DNA of 64,000 nucleotides. Origin: Aulostomus chinensis. Taxonomy: Eukaryota > Chordata > Actinopteri > Syngnathiformes > Aulostomidae. Below the pieces are notes generated by a model, which was given only the letters and a program-made list of their open reading frames with translations, had not been told where the DNA came from and made no database searches. This document shows, one piece after another, positions 39,181 to 51,800 of the stretch (its first letter is position 1; the number at the start of each line of letters is the position of its first letter). The position numbers and the translations under genes are program-made. The DNA is taken from positions 19,440,509-19,504,508 of the forward strand of contig JBBMOA010000002.1 in NCBI GenBank assembly GCA_037954235.1. The letters are read 5' to 3'.

Positions 39181-39866
39181 GCAGTGGTTTCCTTGTAAAG
39201 ACTCTAATGTATGATCAGCCCACAAAGTGCCATTGCCAGTTGCATTGAATTCATGTTTCCAGTTTTTTTTATTGAATGTTCTTTTGAAGACACATACACA
39301 AAGCTCACTCTTACACTGGCTGTTATCATCTAAAAATATCCTGTTTGCACAGAATCCCAATATTTCAATCAATTTGGTTTGACGGTTATTACCTTTTTTG
39401 TTGTTATTATCATGCATTATAATTTAATTTAATTTTCCAGGCTTGTAAAAGTACTCCTGATTAATCTTACTGTCATGTGTATATAATAGAGCACACTTAC
39501 TCATGAACTGTTTAATGAAGTTAGCATGACTCATATTCATAGTCACAACATTCGAGGCTTCATCATTGTTTGAAGAGCTTTGATAACATCAGCCCTGGAA
39601 AATATGAGGCAAACCAGTGGCTGCTTCAATGTCCCCCCCTTGCGCAGAATTTGTTGAAATTAGCCTATAAACTACAACTCCCGTGGATATGCAGGCTCAG
39701 CCGGATATTCGTGTTGCACAAATTTGGCGCTGATCTATCCGGGTACTTCATTCACTGCTTCCTTTCGCGCCGGGTAACCGGAGAGCTGTGCGTCCATGTG
39801 CGCAGTGACTGGGAATTGATAGACCTCTGAAATATTAAAATCCGAGCCGTAAACAGAGTTTTCATG

Positions 39867-42800
39867 ATGGATCCCGAGTCTTTGGTCGAAGCCCTTCGGG
39901 GTACAATGGACCCCAATCTGCGAGAGGCCGCTGAGAGACAGCTGAACGAGGTAAAAGTTAATGGTGATGGCAGTTGTGGCGCGGTCTCGCATCAGGCCTC
40001 GGTCGTTCACAACATCAAGATGGTGCGATCACGCAGACTGGGCTCTGCCAGCTACCTTGACAAATCAAATGCTGAAATTCTCTCCTCGTCTATTATACTG
40101 TCTGTTACACTCGAATTCTTTCCCTATCATCGGTAAAGGACAATAAGCCTGAAATCAACCAAGTTAACGATTTTTGTGTGTCGAGGGGAAACTCGCGTGC
40201 TTCTATCCAACGTCAACGCTAGCTATGCAGAGCCAGCTGTGTCGCTAATGCTAAGTATGCTAACCAGTCGAGCCCCGTTGGAGAGAAAATCGTTAGCTCA
40301 CCACACGCAGTTGCCGGGTGTTTTTTTTAAGTGTGTCAGAACTGACATGATGCGGGAATAACAAGGGTGGTGTGTGAAACAACAGCGGAAGTTGTGTGAA
40401 TGCGGGACGTATCCTCGTTAGCGAATTATAGCTGAGTCGCAGTTTTCTAGCTGGACGGCTAATGCCAGCTAGGTAACTCAGCTAGCGGGTACTTGTTGGA
40501 TGAGCTTCCATACCTCTGCTACATAGCAGCTGCTCACGTGTCACCGTGACAAGCCCTGAAGTGATGACATTCATCAACATCCTAATGAAATGTACTTAAA
40601 CCTACTCCGAACCTGTCCCCCTTCGTCTCTTTTGTATTATTGTAGCGATGTCGTGGCTATGTGTTAGAAAGTTCAATTTTATGCTAGCTCATTGCCACGC
40701 AAGCTAACGATAGACATAAATATTGACCCTGTTACTCCACGTTAGGAGCACTGTCTTGATTTAGTTGGTTAAAGGATTTATTTTTAAAACATTTTCTCCA
40801 TTTGTAATAATTGGGTTAATCGTTCAATTTAATTTTGGGAGGTTACAGCACTTTGTTTCACTCCTTTTGGTCTATGAAGTGGTAACATAGTGATTAGTCA
40901 GTGTTAGCATGTTTTATGGAATGGGATAGAGCTATTACAGGCGGCATGCATTTTATATTATAAATATTTACTCTGAAGGTTCCTAGTTCAGTCACAGCAT
41001 GTACCTATGCCCCTTTAGCAGTACCAATGTATTCTCCCCCCCCCCCCCTGTACACTCCAGACACACTTGAGTAGCGTTAATGTGATTGTAACATTACAGA
41101 CTGGAGCTGTTCAGATTGCCTTTGTCATTGCTCAAGTATTAGCAAGACTAATAGTATTCAAGGTGTTCACTGAGCTAAAAGCATGTCTTCTGGGGGAGGA
41201 TGGAGTCATTCTTTTGGAGTGCATCATTTCTGAATCCCAAGCAAGGCTTTAGTCATCAACTCTTACTGGCTGTTTCATTGTAGATGGCTCGATAGTGTTT
41301 GAACAAGGCTTTACAAAATGGTAACTTGCGCTAGATAGAGAAGTTTAGGCACAGGATAGGGATGTAAGTACAACATGCATAGTGATTCCCAATACCATAA
41401 TGATCTTTGGAATCCTCATCATATTTTACTCGACAAATGAACTAACTGCTGGACAACATTACATGGTGACTATTTTCCACCTCTTTATTTGTGATCAGAA
41501 ATGTTCAAACATCTGCATTGTTGTTGGTATTTTGCGTCCCAGCTGTGTTTTTCTTGAGCATTTTACATTTTAGTTTATGATCCACATCATTCATGTTTGT
41601 GGGAGCTCTCATGTCAGGCTGTAATTTCAGGTTTCATGACCCACATGACCTCCCCATATTAGGTTAGAATAACTTTATTGTCCCTGAGGGGAAATGTGGG
41701 TATGGCACAGTTCATGGTTGCTTTGTAAAAACAGAACACCAAATTATACCAGTAAAGATATGCAGACATGCAAGAAGAAACATGTGAATGCTATCAAAAA
41801 CATGGCGCTTAATAGTCTATGAATTAATGGGCAGGTTATAAAAGTGCAAAAATAAATTCCTTGTGTGATTACATGTTTATTGTACACTGCTATATTGCAC
41901 TATTATTCAGCAGTTTAAGGGATGTAGAGACAATTATCTTAGTAATAAAGTATGTATTGCCTGAAAAATTGAATGAAATGGGATTTGCGGGATAGCATCT
42001 ATATTTTGTCAGTTAAGCTATATAAATATATGAGGTTTATGCTGTTTTTTATTAATTTTGAATTTACAGGGTCACACCCAGGTAAACTTTGTATCCACTC
42101 TGCTGCGTGTCACCATGTCTGATCAGCTGGATTTGCCAGTCAGACAAGCAGGTGAGTCTAGAGTTTGACATCTGTAAATTGACTTCACAACTGGTTTGGG
42201 TATTTTTTTTATCTGCACAGTTAACTTAACTCAGTGTTATAAAGATGTTAAAGGAAAATCTAAAAGCTGAGGTGAATTTTGAGCATAAGTAAGTGCCAAG
42301 GTCACTCTGGGAGACACATATTGTCAGAAGATTTTAAAAATGGCTGAAATACAGTCTGTCAGTGCCTTAGGGCGCTTTGTCACCTACCTCGTTTGGTCCG
42401 GACTTTCGGACTTTCCAGATAGTCCGGAGCAAATTGACAGATGTGAAAGCTCCACCGGACCACGGTCCGGACTAAGGACCGAGTCTTTGGTCCTGCCTCA
42501 GGAGGTGGTCTTGGTCCGGATTATCCTGGTCCAAAGTCCGCTGCTGTGTAATGTGAAAGCATTTTACAGACTATCGGACCAAAAGCAGGATACACGTCAT
42601 ATTTAAACGTCTTGTTCCCACAAAAAAAACATAAACAAAGCAAAGATGAGCCGTGGTAATACTGGGAGGAGGAAATTAAATATTTCATTCAGATATGGTC
42701 AGAGGACGAAATAAAAAATGAACTGGAGAAGACCCACCGGAACTTGTGTTTTTCGGAGAGGATGGGGGGGGGGTGACAGAACAGCGGAACAACATCGCCT

Positions 42801-45800
42801 AAAAATGAAAAGGTTGAGGCAAGCATACACCAAGGCGCGCGATGCCATAAGAAAGAGTGGGGTGTCCACCAACGACAAAGTGAATCCGTGGATCCGTGGT
42901 TGATGGTAACTTTTTTTGCTGCGACCAAAACAAATACACCGCCAGAGCACTTCCGACGCGGTAACGTCAGACGCACGCTCATCCACAAGCCGGACCTTGT
43001 ACCAGACCATTAGGTGAGAAAGCGCTCTTAAAGAAGGTCTCTGACCAAAAGTACATTTTTAAATAGATTTTTAATTGCACAGATTTGAGTGTACAGATGC
43101 TTCTTTTCTATTGTTGGTTGATGCTCCATAGCTCAAACAACTGAGCAAAGCCTCTAACAAAATGTGGCAATGCAATATGTAAAAAAAGATCCCTGAAATA
43201 ATCATTTCTGTTTTTTGTGTTGCTGTGTATAGCATCCTCAGGTTTCATCAAAGCCGCTATTTGAAACTTAAGCAGTTGGTATTTCTCATATTTTTATCTG
43301 CTTCTTGAAAATGATCATGATCAGGTTTGGGTACTGAAATTCGGTTCCAAGTAGAACCGAATTGGATTTGGTGTGCACCGGGTATACATAAAAGATTATA
43401 ATTTCACTTCTGCTTAATGGTTCCTAGATGTACTCATTTATAACGGCTGTTTACAGAGTTTAGACATCTTCCAGCAGGATCTGTCTGTTGCGTGTCTACA
43501 TCATGCGATGCTGCATGCAGCACGTTGTCAACACAGCAGACAGAGGAGCTAGCGGGACCCATCCCTAATCATGACAATGGCTAAATTAATTTCACCTTTT
43601 TCGGAAGGATCATTACCTATAGTTTATACATCTGAAGGTAAAGGAAGCAAGATGGATAATTGAATGTTCCAGAGCATGACCTCAGCTAATCTGTCATCAC
43701 TATTATGAACAGTTCGACTGAGTCTTTAAATCATGTACTTCATCCTCAAGTTTAGTACATCAACTTAATATACTCTTACTTTTAATGCTCTGATGTTGGC
43801 TGCTTCTTGAAAAGGTATTATGAATTAAAATATTGGAATTATAGATAATATGCACTAGTCTACTGATAATTTATGGGGACATAAGTACATTGTGCCTGCT
43901 AAAGAAAAATGACATGCTCACATATGTTCAAAATGCATGAATGCAGGTCTTACACGATCTTAAACACATTTAATGTAAGTTTTAAAAAAACATATGATGC
44001 AAAAAATCCTTTGATGTAAATGAGTACATAAGTTATAGGTGACATGCCCTATTTTAACACAAAAGCCGTAATGACCACAGGAACTAATATTATAACGTTC
44101 ATGTACGATCCATATGGCAAGTAGACCTCAATGTATATAGTTAAGGACAAAACACACTGGCGTAACTTTTATTAAAGATGTCAAATATTACTTTATTGGT
44201 ACTTAGAAAATGCCTGCTCATAACAGTTGAAGGAAGTCATGTCACAGATGACTTAAGTATAATTTGGAAAGCTTTAAGAAGCTTCCAAAATAGTTCAGCT
44301 GCTTGACCAAATTTGATTTAAATCAACCCTCTCAATAATTTTAAAATACAATGCAAAATTGTAAAATTTCCACCCCCCCACCCCTTATAAATAGTTATGA
44401 TACAGTGCAGGAACCCCATCCCCCATTGTACCTCCTTGATCCAAAAAAGGTTTCTGAAACCCCCTGCTACTGTGTGACTATCCTCTACCTCCTGCACTCC
44501 ATCAGATTGCACTAGATGAGAAATGTACCGAAAATTCTCCATGATCCCGAGTTAAACAGGTCACTTATATAATAGTTTTGAAAAAGATGGTTTAGTGATG
44601 ATACATGATTCACACTTGTATTTTTGTGAGGCTAAAGTGCCACAGTGAAGTGCAGTGGACATGGCTAAATATAGCTTGTTTTGCTTTCAGTTCAATGCTG
44701 CTCCATAACGGTTTTCAGAGTGGGGGGTAAAAAAAAATCAATGCACAAAATGGGGCTTCAAATCTTATTGTCATTACAAATCAGTGGGATGAATATACTC
44801 TGGATTTAAAGGATTAATAATGAAGGGTCTTCATGTCAGAAAACAGTTAATATTTTATAATTTCCCAGGGTCAGGGGAGATGTTTACTTGATACATGAAC
44901 ACTGTCATTACATGTCATTAGATCACAGCATTCAATCATCAGGGAAAGACCAAAAACATTGAAAGGGGGGTGTGGGATACTTAGAACAATTAATCAGTCA
45001 TCAAAACGATTATTGCAATTTCTGTTGAACAATTGTTTTGGCTGTCGTTGAAATTTACAATCTTAATTAGGTAGTCTGGAGTCATTCTGTGCAGCACCCC
45101 AGTATTCTACTGAGACGTAACGACAACTGATCTTGCAGGGCCAAGTTTTGGTACAATAAATTACTTTTTCAGCTATTTGGAAGCAAGTCTGACAGTGTTT
45201 AAATGCAGCCCCTCCAGGCAGCACAGAAACTTAAAGACTACGCATTTCTTTTATTTATTCTATCAAGCATCCATTTTTGGGGATACCGTGCTTTTGTCAC
45301 TGCTCGCCATTTGTGTCTTCACTGTGGCCAAAGAACTGGATAACCAAATCTTATCATCTCATTAATGTCTTTAATGCATTTTGTTTATGGTTTAGTCAGT
45401 TAATAAACAAGACAGGGTGCTTCATTTGGTAAAAGTATAAGCTGAAATTTTGAGTTGGACTCTCATGGGTAAATATTTTTGTGAAAAGTAGTGTTGTCAC
45501 GAGAAAATGGCCACGTGTTTTTTTTTCTCATGTTGATTCATTAATAAAACTTAAAAAAAAAAAAATTCAGAGTCAATTCTAGATGTCAGGAGTGGCGTTT
45601 TGGTGTTTGGACATTAGTGTAGTTTGGTGCTAATATGGAGAGGGGAGGGGGTTTATGCTCTGTCAGCATTGATAGGCTGGATTATGATTGCCTCGCCAGC
45701 AGTGTAGACATTTGTGTCAGCAGTCTGATGTCCTCCATTCCCTCAGATGACTCTCCCTGTGAGCCACAGCGCTCAGAGTTGGGGCCCCACACTTGATGTC

Positions 45801-48800
45801 AACCCGGCTTTACACCCTAGTGCCACATTCAAAGCTGCTCAACCACGGATGGACAAATTTATTTGGTGATCTTAATTTTAAATGGCTCTGAATTCACACG
45901 ACTGTGCTGCAGAGTCAAGATGGTGTAAATGCATTTGAAAGAGTGCACATTTTAGTGACTGTGATACTGATTAGCAGCTCAAATGGAATCTTTTTTTTTT
46001 TTTTTTCTTTACGAGTTCAAGTGGAGGAGTTGGTTTTTTCCTAAAATTAAGATCATTAATTTATTTTAAAGTAGTCACATGTTCAAAAGGTGTATTGAGC
46101 CAGAAATGTAACTTTGGTTTGGTCAAACATGTCTAACTGAAATACATTTAAAGGGCTGTAGTTTTTTTTTTGTTTTTTTTTTTTAATGAAGCACCAAAGA
46201 TTAATGGTTTCATTTCAAATTGAAGGGGAAGGGCAACAAGCAAAAAAAAACCAACAAATCTCAATCTTTCAGGGATTTAGAGCATTTTTCACTGCTCCTT
46301 TACCGTGTGTGATGGGTTAAGACAGGCGTGTATTTTGAATTTTTGTTCTTATTCTGTCCTAATGGTCCAGGTGTGATTTACCTTAAGAACATGATAACCC
46401 AGCACTGGAGTGATGGGGATGGTCCAGGCACAGAGACGGCCATCAATAACATCCCTGAGGAAGACAGGCAGTTCATTCGAGACAACATAGTGGAGGCTAT
46501 CATTCACTCCCCTGAGCGTATCAGGTTTGTCTGGCTGATGAGTGCCAGAGAGCTCAACTCATCATGTATTTTCCCTGATTCACTGTTTGTCCACTTTTTT
46601 TGGTCACTTTACATATTGGTCCTAATTTTAAACCCAGCTCCATTTTAACTCTGCTCTTTTGGGTTTGTCAGGGTTCAGTTGACAACCTGTATCCACCACA
46701 TGATCAAGCACGACTACCCCGGCAAGTGGACAACCATCGTCGACAAGATTGGCTTCTATCTGCAGTCAGACAACAGTGCAGGATGGCTTGGCATCTTGCT
46801 TTGTCTTTACCAGCTGGTCAAAAACTATGAGTAAGTCAGCATTTTCAATGTTTTAATCTACACTATTCATCCATGGTTGTGTGGCTAATGTAACCTTTTG
46901 TGTGGAACAGATATAAGAAACCTGAAGAGCGCCAACCACTGGTGGCAGCGATGCACATCTTCATGCCCATGTTGAAAGAGCGTTTTATTCAGCTTCTCCC
47001 CGACCACTCTAGTGACTCTGTCCTGATACAGAAACAGATCTTCAAAATCCTTTACGCTCTTTTCCAGGTAATCACTGAGCTGACATTCATTTTTTAGTGT
47101 TAATCCAGAGGGTCCTTTATAATTTCATACCTGCAAAATGCTCTGTAGTGTCCTATTGTCAACTTGAACAAATTTAAATATCTGCTCCAAACAAAGGATT
47201 TTTTTTCCTCTCGTCTTCACAGTATAACCTTCCCCTGGAACTGATTAACAGACAGAACCTGACAGAATGGATGGAGATCCTCAAGACAGTGGTGGACAGA
47301 GATGTTCCTCCCGTAAGGACACGAGAGTGCATTGCATTCATATTGTGAATAAACCTCGCAATTCCCCACCACAAGCTCACTCTGTCAGTGTGATTTTAAA
47401 CAGGAGACAATGCAGATAGATGAAGATGAGCGGCCTGAGCTGCCGTGGTGGAAGTGTAAGAAGTGGGCCCTTCACATTTTGGCTCGGCTGTTTGAGAGGT
47501 GAAGATCTATCTGCTGTCCTATCCTTTTAAACTCCTCTAACACATTAGCATTATCAGTTAAATCTGAAATCCTTGTTGCAGATATGGAAGTCCGGGCAAC
47601 ACGACCAAAGAGTACGCAGAGTTCGCTGACCTTTTCCTCAAGGAATATGCAGTTGCCGCGCAGCAGGTAGGACCTTTTTAAGTGGTGTAATGTAAACAGC
47701 AGCTCTCCAGGGAGACAGAGCTGTATGTCTTCAGCATTCATTCATTCATTTCTTCATGTATCTACTAGGTGCTTCTGAAAGTCTTATATCAGTACAAGGA
47801 AAAGCAATACGTGGCTCCAAGAGTACTCCAACAGACGCTCAACTACATCAACCAGGGCATTGCTCATGCTCTGACGTGGAAAAATCTCAAACCACACATC
47901 CAGGTATGAGTGCAGCACGTTTGAATAGTTGGTACACAAGACACGATATGTGAGAATCCATAAATATTAATGTTATAGCATCAGTACGGCATTTACTTGG
48001 TTTTTAAGGACAGACTGCCAGGAACATGAAGGACAATTTGGATTGATTCAGCCAAATGAAAGTCATGAGTTCATGTGAAAAGGAGCCCTTATTTGTGCTC
48101 AGTTCTACTACTTAGAATGTTTATGGGCCGCTAAATGTTGTACTGCGTAGTGCTCTGAGCTTTTATTTTGAATTAACAACCCCCATGTCCTCCTCATGCC
48201 CTGATTTCTGACTTATTGTTTCTGTTGAACTTTCCTTCCCCCCCCAGGGCATCATTCAGGATGTGGTTTTCCCCCTCATGTGTTACACAGACAGTGATGA
48301 GGAGCTGTGGCAAGAAGACCCCTATGAGTACATTCGCATGAAGTTTGGTAAGCAGAAAAAGTATGTGACCGTAATCCAAGAGGAATAAAGTGAATTGGTG
48401 ATAACTAACCATCCAGCCGGTCTCTGCTGGCTTCCTCAGATGTATTTGAGGACTTCATTTCTCCAACAACAGCTGCCCAGACACTCCTCTTCACTGCCTG
48501 CAACAAGAGAAAAGAGGTCAGTTTAAACACTATTTCATTTCTTTGAAATTTGACAACAGTACCAGTTAAGTTGTTGGAAAAAGTCCCTGCAATGTTGAGT
48601 GAAACAGACCCCATTCTCTTAAGTGTAATCCATAATGCAATTAGGTGGCAACATATTGGATTTCTGGGGTTGGTCAAAATGAAAAGCATTTTTATTTCAC
48701 ATCAGATCACTTCAAATTGTTAAACATACACGGCTAAAGCTGCAAATACCATTGAGGTACCAGTGAAGTATTTTAAGTTACGCACTGTAAAAATAGATAT

Positions 48801-51800
48801 GAGTGCGGTATTCAGAATGAATACAAAGTAAACAGTTCACATGGGACATTTAGTGACACTGTAGTCCCTCTTCATCAGTCTTTTCCAGGTGAGAATATGA
48901 AAGTCACTGACTCTGGAGAACTAGAATGAAGGTTCAAGTTTAACAGGTGTTAAAATCAATATCTGTGTGCTCTGTTTAGGTGCTGCAAAAGACCATGGGC
49001 TTCTGCTATCAGATTCTCACAGATCCCACCTCTGACCCCCGGAAGAAGGATGGTGCCCTTCACATGATTGGGTCTTTGGCTGAGATCCTACTAAAGGTAA
49101 ATGAGCCCCAACCAACTTGTTTGCACGAACTCCTCTGACAGTGTCACCTTTCTGCACTCATTCAGCAATGTGCTTTAGTTTGTGATAAAGGGGTGTCGGA
49201 CGTTAACTTCAACTTCCCATTGGTGCAAACGGGAGTTGATCCCGGCAAAAGATGATTTTAAAGCAGGTGGTGGAGCTATAACACTAGCTTCTATTAATCT
49301 TTAATGTCCGTGGTGTAAAATGTGCTGCCTTCACAACCATATTCCTTTCTTTACGCAGAAAAAGATTTATAAGGACCAGATGGAGTTCATGCTGCAGAAT
49401 CACGTCTTCCCCCTGTTCCGCAGTGAACTGGGCTACATGAGAGCCAGAGTAAGTCATGACGGGAACACGCGGTTGGTGTGGCTTTGAATTAACGCCAGCT
49501 TGTTTATATTGTCACTGTAATGTTGATTTATTTTTGTTAAGGAAATTTAATTTGTTCGGACGATTTATTAATCTCATTGTTTTCACATAGGCCTGCTGGG
49601 TACTGCATTACTTCTGTGAGGTGAAGTTCAAAAGTGACCAGAACCTGCAGACTGCTCTGGAGCTGACCCGTCTTTGTCTAATCAATGACAACGAGATGCC
49701 AGTTAAGGTGGAGGCTGCTATTGCCCTGCAGGTTCTTATCAGCAACCAGGAGAAAGGTACAAGTACCTCAGGGTTTTTTTGTTTTTGTTTTTTTTAAATC
49801 AGTTATCCTCAGTTTTAACTGTAATATTTGTATGGTTTGTTTGTTTTTTAGCCAAAGAATACATTACCCCATTCATCCGGCCAGTGATGCAGGCACTGCT
49901 GCACATTGTCAGGGAGACGGAGAATGATGACCTCACTAATGTCATACAGAAGATGATCTGTGAATACAGTGAGGAGGTCACTCCAATTGCAGTGGAGATG
50001 ACACAGCACTTGGTAAGTGTAATCGCAGTAGAGGACATGTGTTAATGCCCTTTCAAAACCTTGGAGTCATTAAAGAAACGCCTATCACCATGGAGTAAAC
50101 CCATTTGTACAAGCGATCAAGACTCGCAGAATGTCCCATAAAACAACTGAGACAATTTCCCCACAGATGTCGCATGCTGCATATCCAAATTAGGCCGCCA
50201 GGGTTTGAGATTGTCGGTGCATTGCCTTGTTGAAAATGTTGTCTTTGAGGAGTCGGCTCTCGGTGTAGTTGAGTTTTCCACTTTATGATTGCAGTGATGT
50301 TAAATTTTGCAGGGTGCCTTTCAAGGGGGACAGTACAATATCTTAATGTTCATGACCAGTTTAGAGGAAAAAGTTCATGAGGAGTTGAAACTTGTAACTA
50401 TGTCAGCACAATATTGCAGGCGAGCAGAATTCTTACAAACCAGCCAGTTCACGCCTCTGCCACTAGATGAGACGGCGTATAGTTTGTCACTGGTATTGCG
50501 AGTTTATCACAAGCAGCTTTCCCACCTGCCTTGAGTTGAGCTGAGGTGGGCCGGTTTACACTGTTGCAACTTTCCCTGCATCTGTTTAATCTCTTCGTGA
50601 ATATTTGGTCTAAACTCACCTTTACAGGCAGCTCGGGCCCAATTTAGTTGATTTGGGTTGTTGCGTTCTTTTGTTCCACTACCAATGTGGAGATGAGTCA
50701 GACTTCTGGCATACGATGAAATGTGTTGATACTCAAAGTCCAGATATAATCATAACGGTCTCTTTTGGCTCTTTGACAGGCTATGACGTTCAACCAGGTG
50801 ATTCAGACGGGGCCTGACGAGGAGGGAGGTGATGACAAGGCTGTCACAGCTATGGGCATCCTCAACACCATTGACACGTTGTTAAGTGTGGTGGAGGATC
50901 ACAAAGAGGTTAGCAGGCTGCCCACACACTCATCTCACCGTCACTTCCCCTGCGGAAGCGGCTCTGGTCTGCTGCAGCTTTTCTGCCAACACACTTCAGC
51001 CACCCACCAACTCCTTGGAACACGCTCTGTTCTCACCATGTTCAAAAAGACTCCGAGGCTGAGGCAGAGGCTAGAAATAGTGCCGGGGCCCGCTGCCACC
51101 GTGTCTGCTGAAACACAGGACTGCTGGTGCTTGAAGCCATGAGATGTGACCAAGCATTTGCTTCACAAGATGGACTAGATTGCATAACTGTTCAGCATTC
51201 ACTTCTATTTCAAAGAATTGGCAATACTTTATTTGCACAGTCAAACAAGATTACAAGGAGGTTTTACTAGCGGTCCGACTCTGAAGGGCTATTCAGAGAA
51301 CATAGCCTTTTTAATGGTATAACTAAATGCATGGCTTGATTCCATTCCTCCACTGTTTTCACTGCAACAAGGATATTATTTCAAAAATTACATCCTGCGT
51401 TTGTCTCTCAGATTTTTGCCAAATTGTTCTAGCAGCCAACCTGTACATAAGGGTTTGACCCTAATTGCCTCTAATCCTTTGTGGTGTTTCAGATCACCCA
51501 GCAGTTGGAGGGCATCTGTCTGCAGGTTATTGGCACTGTGCTGCAACAACATGTACTTGGTAAGCAAGACAGGTTTTTCCTGTGTAGCTGCATGTTGTTC
51601 TCATGTAAGACCTACAGTTGACACTGCAGGTCTTAATGTGTGTTTGTTTTTGTTTTGTTTTTATCAGCATTTATGTTTAGTTGACCCGTATTTGTAATCT
51701 GGTTACAGTTGCTTGATACTTGAAACAACTTTCATGTGAACATGAGGTCATGAGCCACCATCTTTGATTTCATTTTTGCTGTTTAACTGAGATGGCGATC

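Larger units (their letters stand above)
37892..39863. other. Intergenic region between TMEM41B and IPO7 (head-to-head genes)
   Basis: The two genes are divergently oriented, with about 2 kb between start codons. The ends near each gene carry CpG-containing sequence compatible with separate promoters. The middle contains an (AAT)n/(AAC)n repeat (38739-38803) and a LINE tail. No additional gene is seen. Confidence 0.6.
42152..46370. other. ipo7: Second intron of IPO7 (4.2 kb)
   Basis: Largest IPO7 intron. It contains the Harbinger-like element 42370-43027 and a small hAT-like MITE 43322-43567. From 43570 to 46370 it is AT-rich with T-runs and no recognisable gene. Confidence 0.7.

Noticed and set aside
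46328..46648. 106-codon open frame reading through IPO7 exon 3
   Set aside because: It is the exon 46371-46524 extended into both introns; the real boundaries are set by splice sites and phase.
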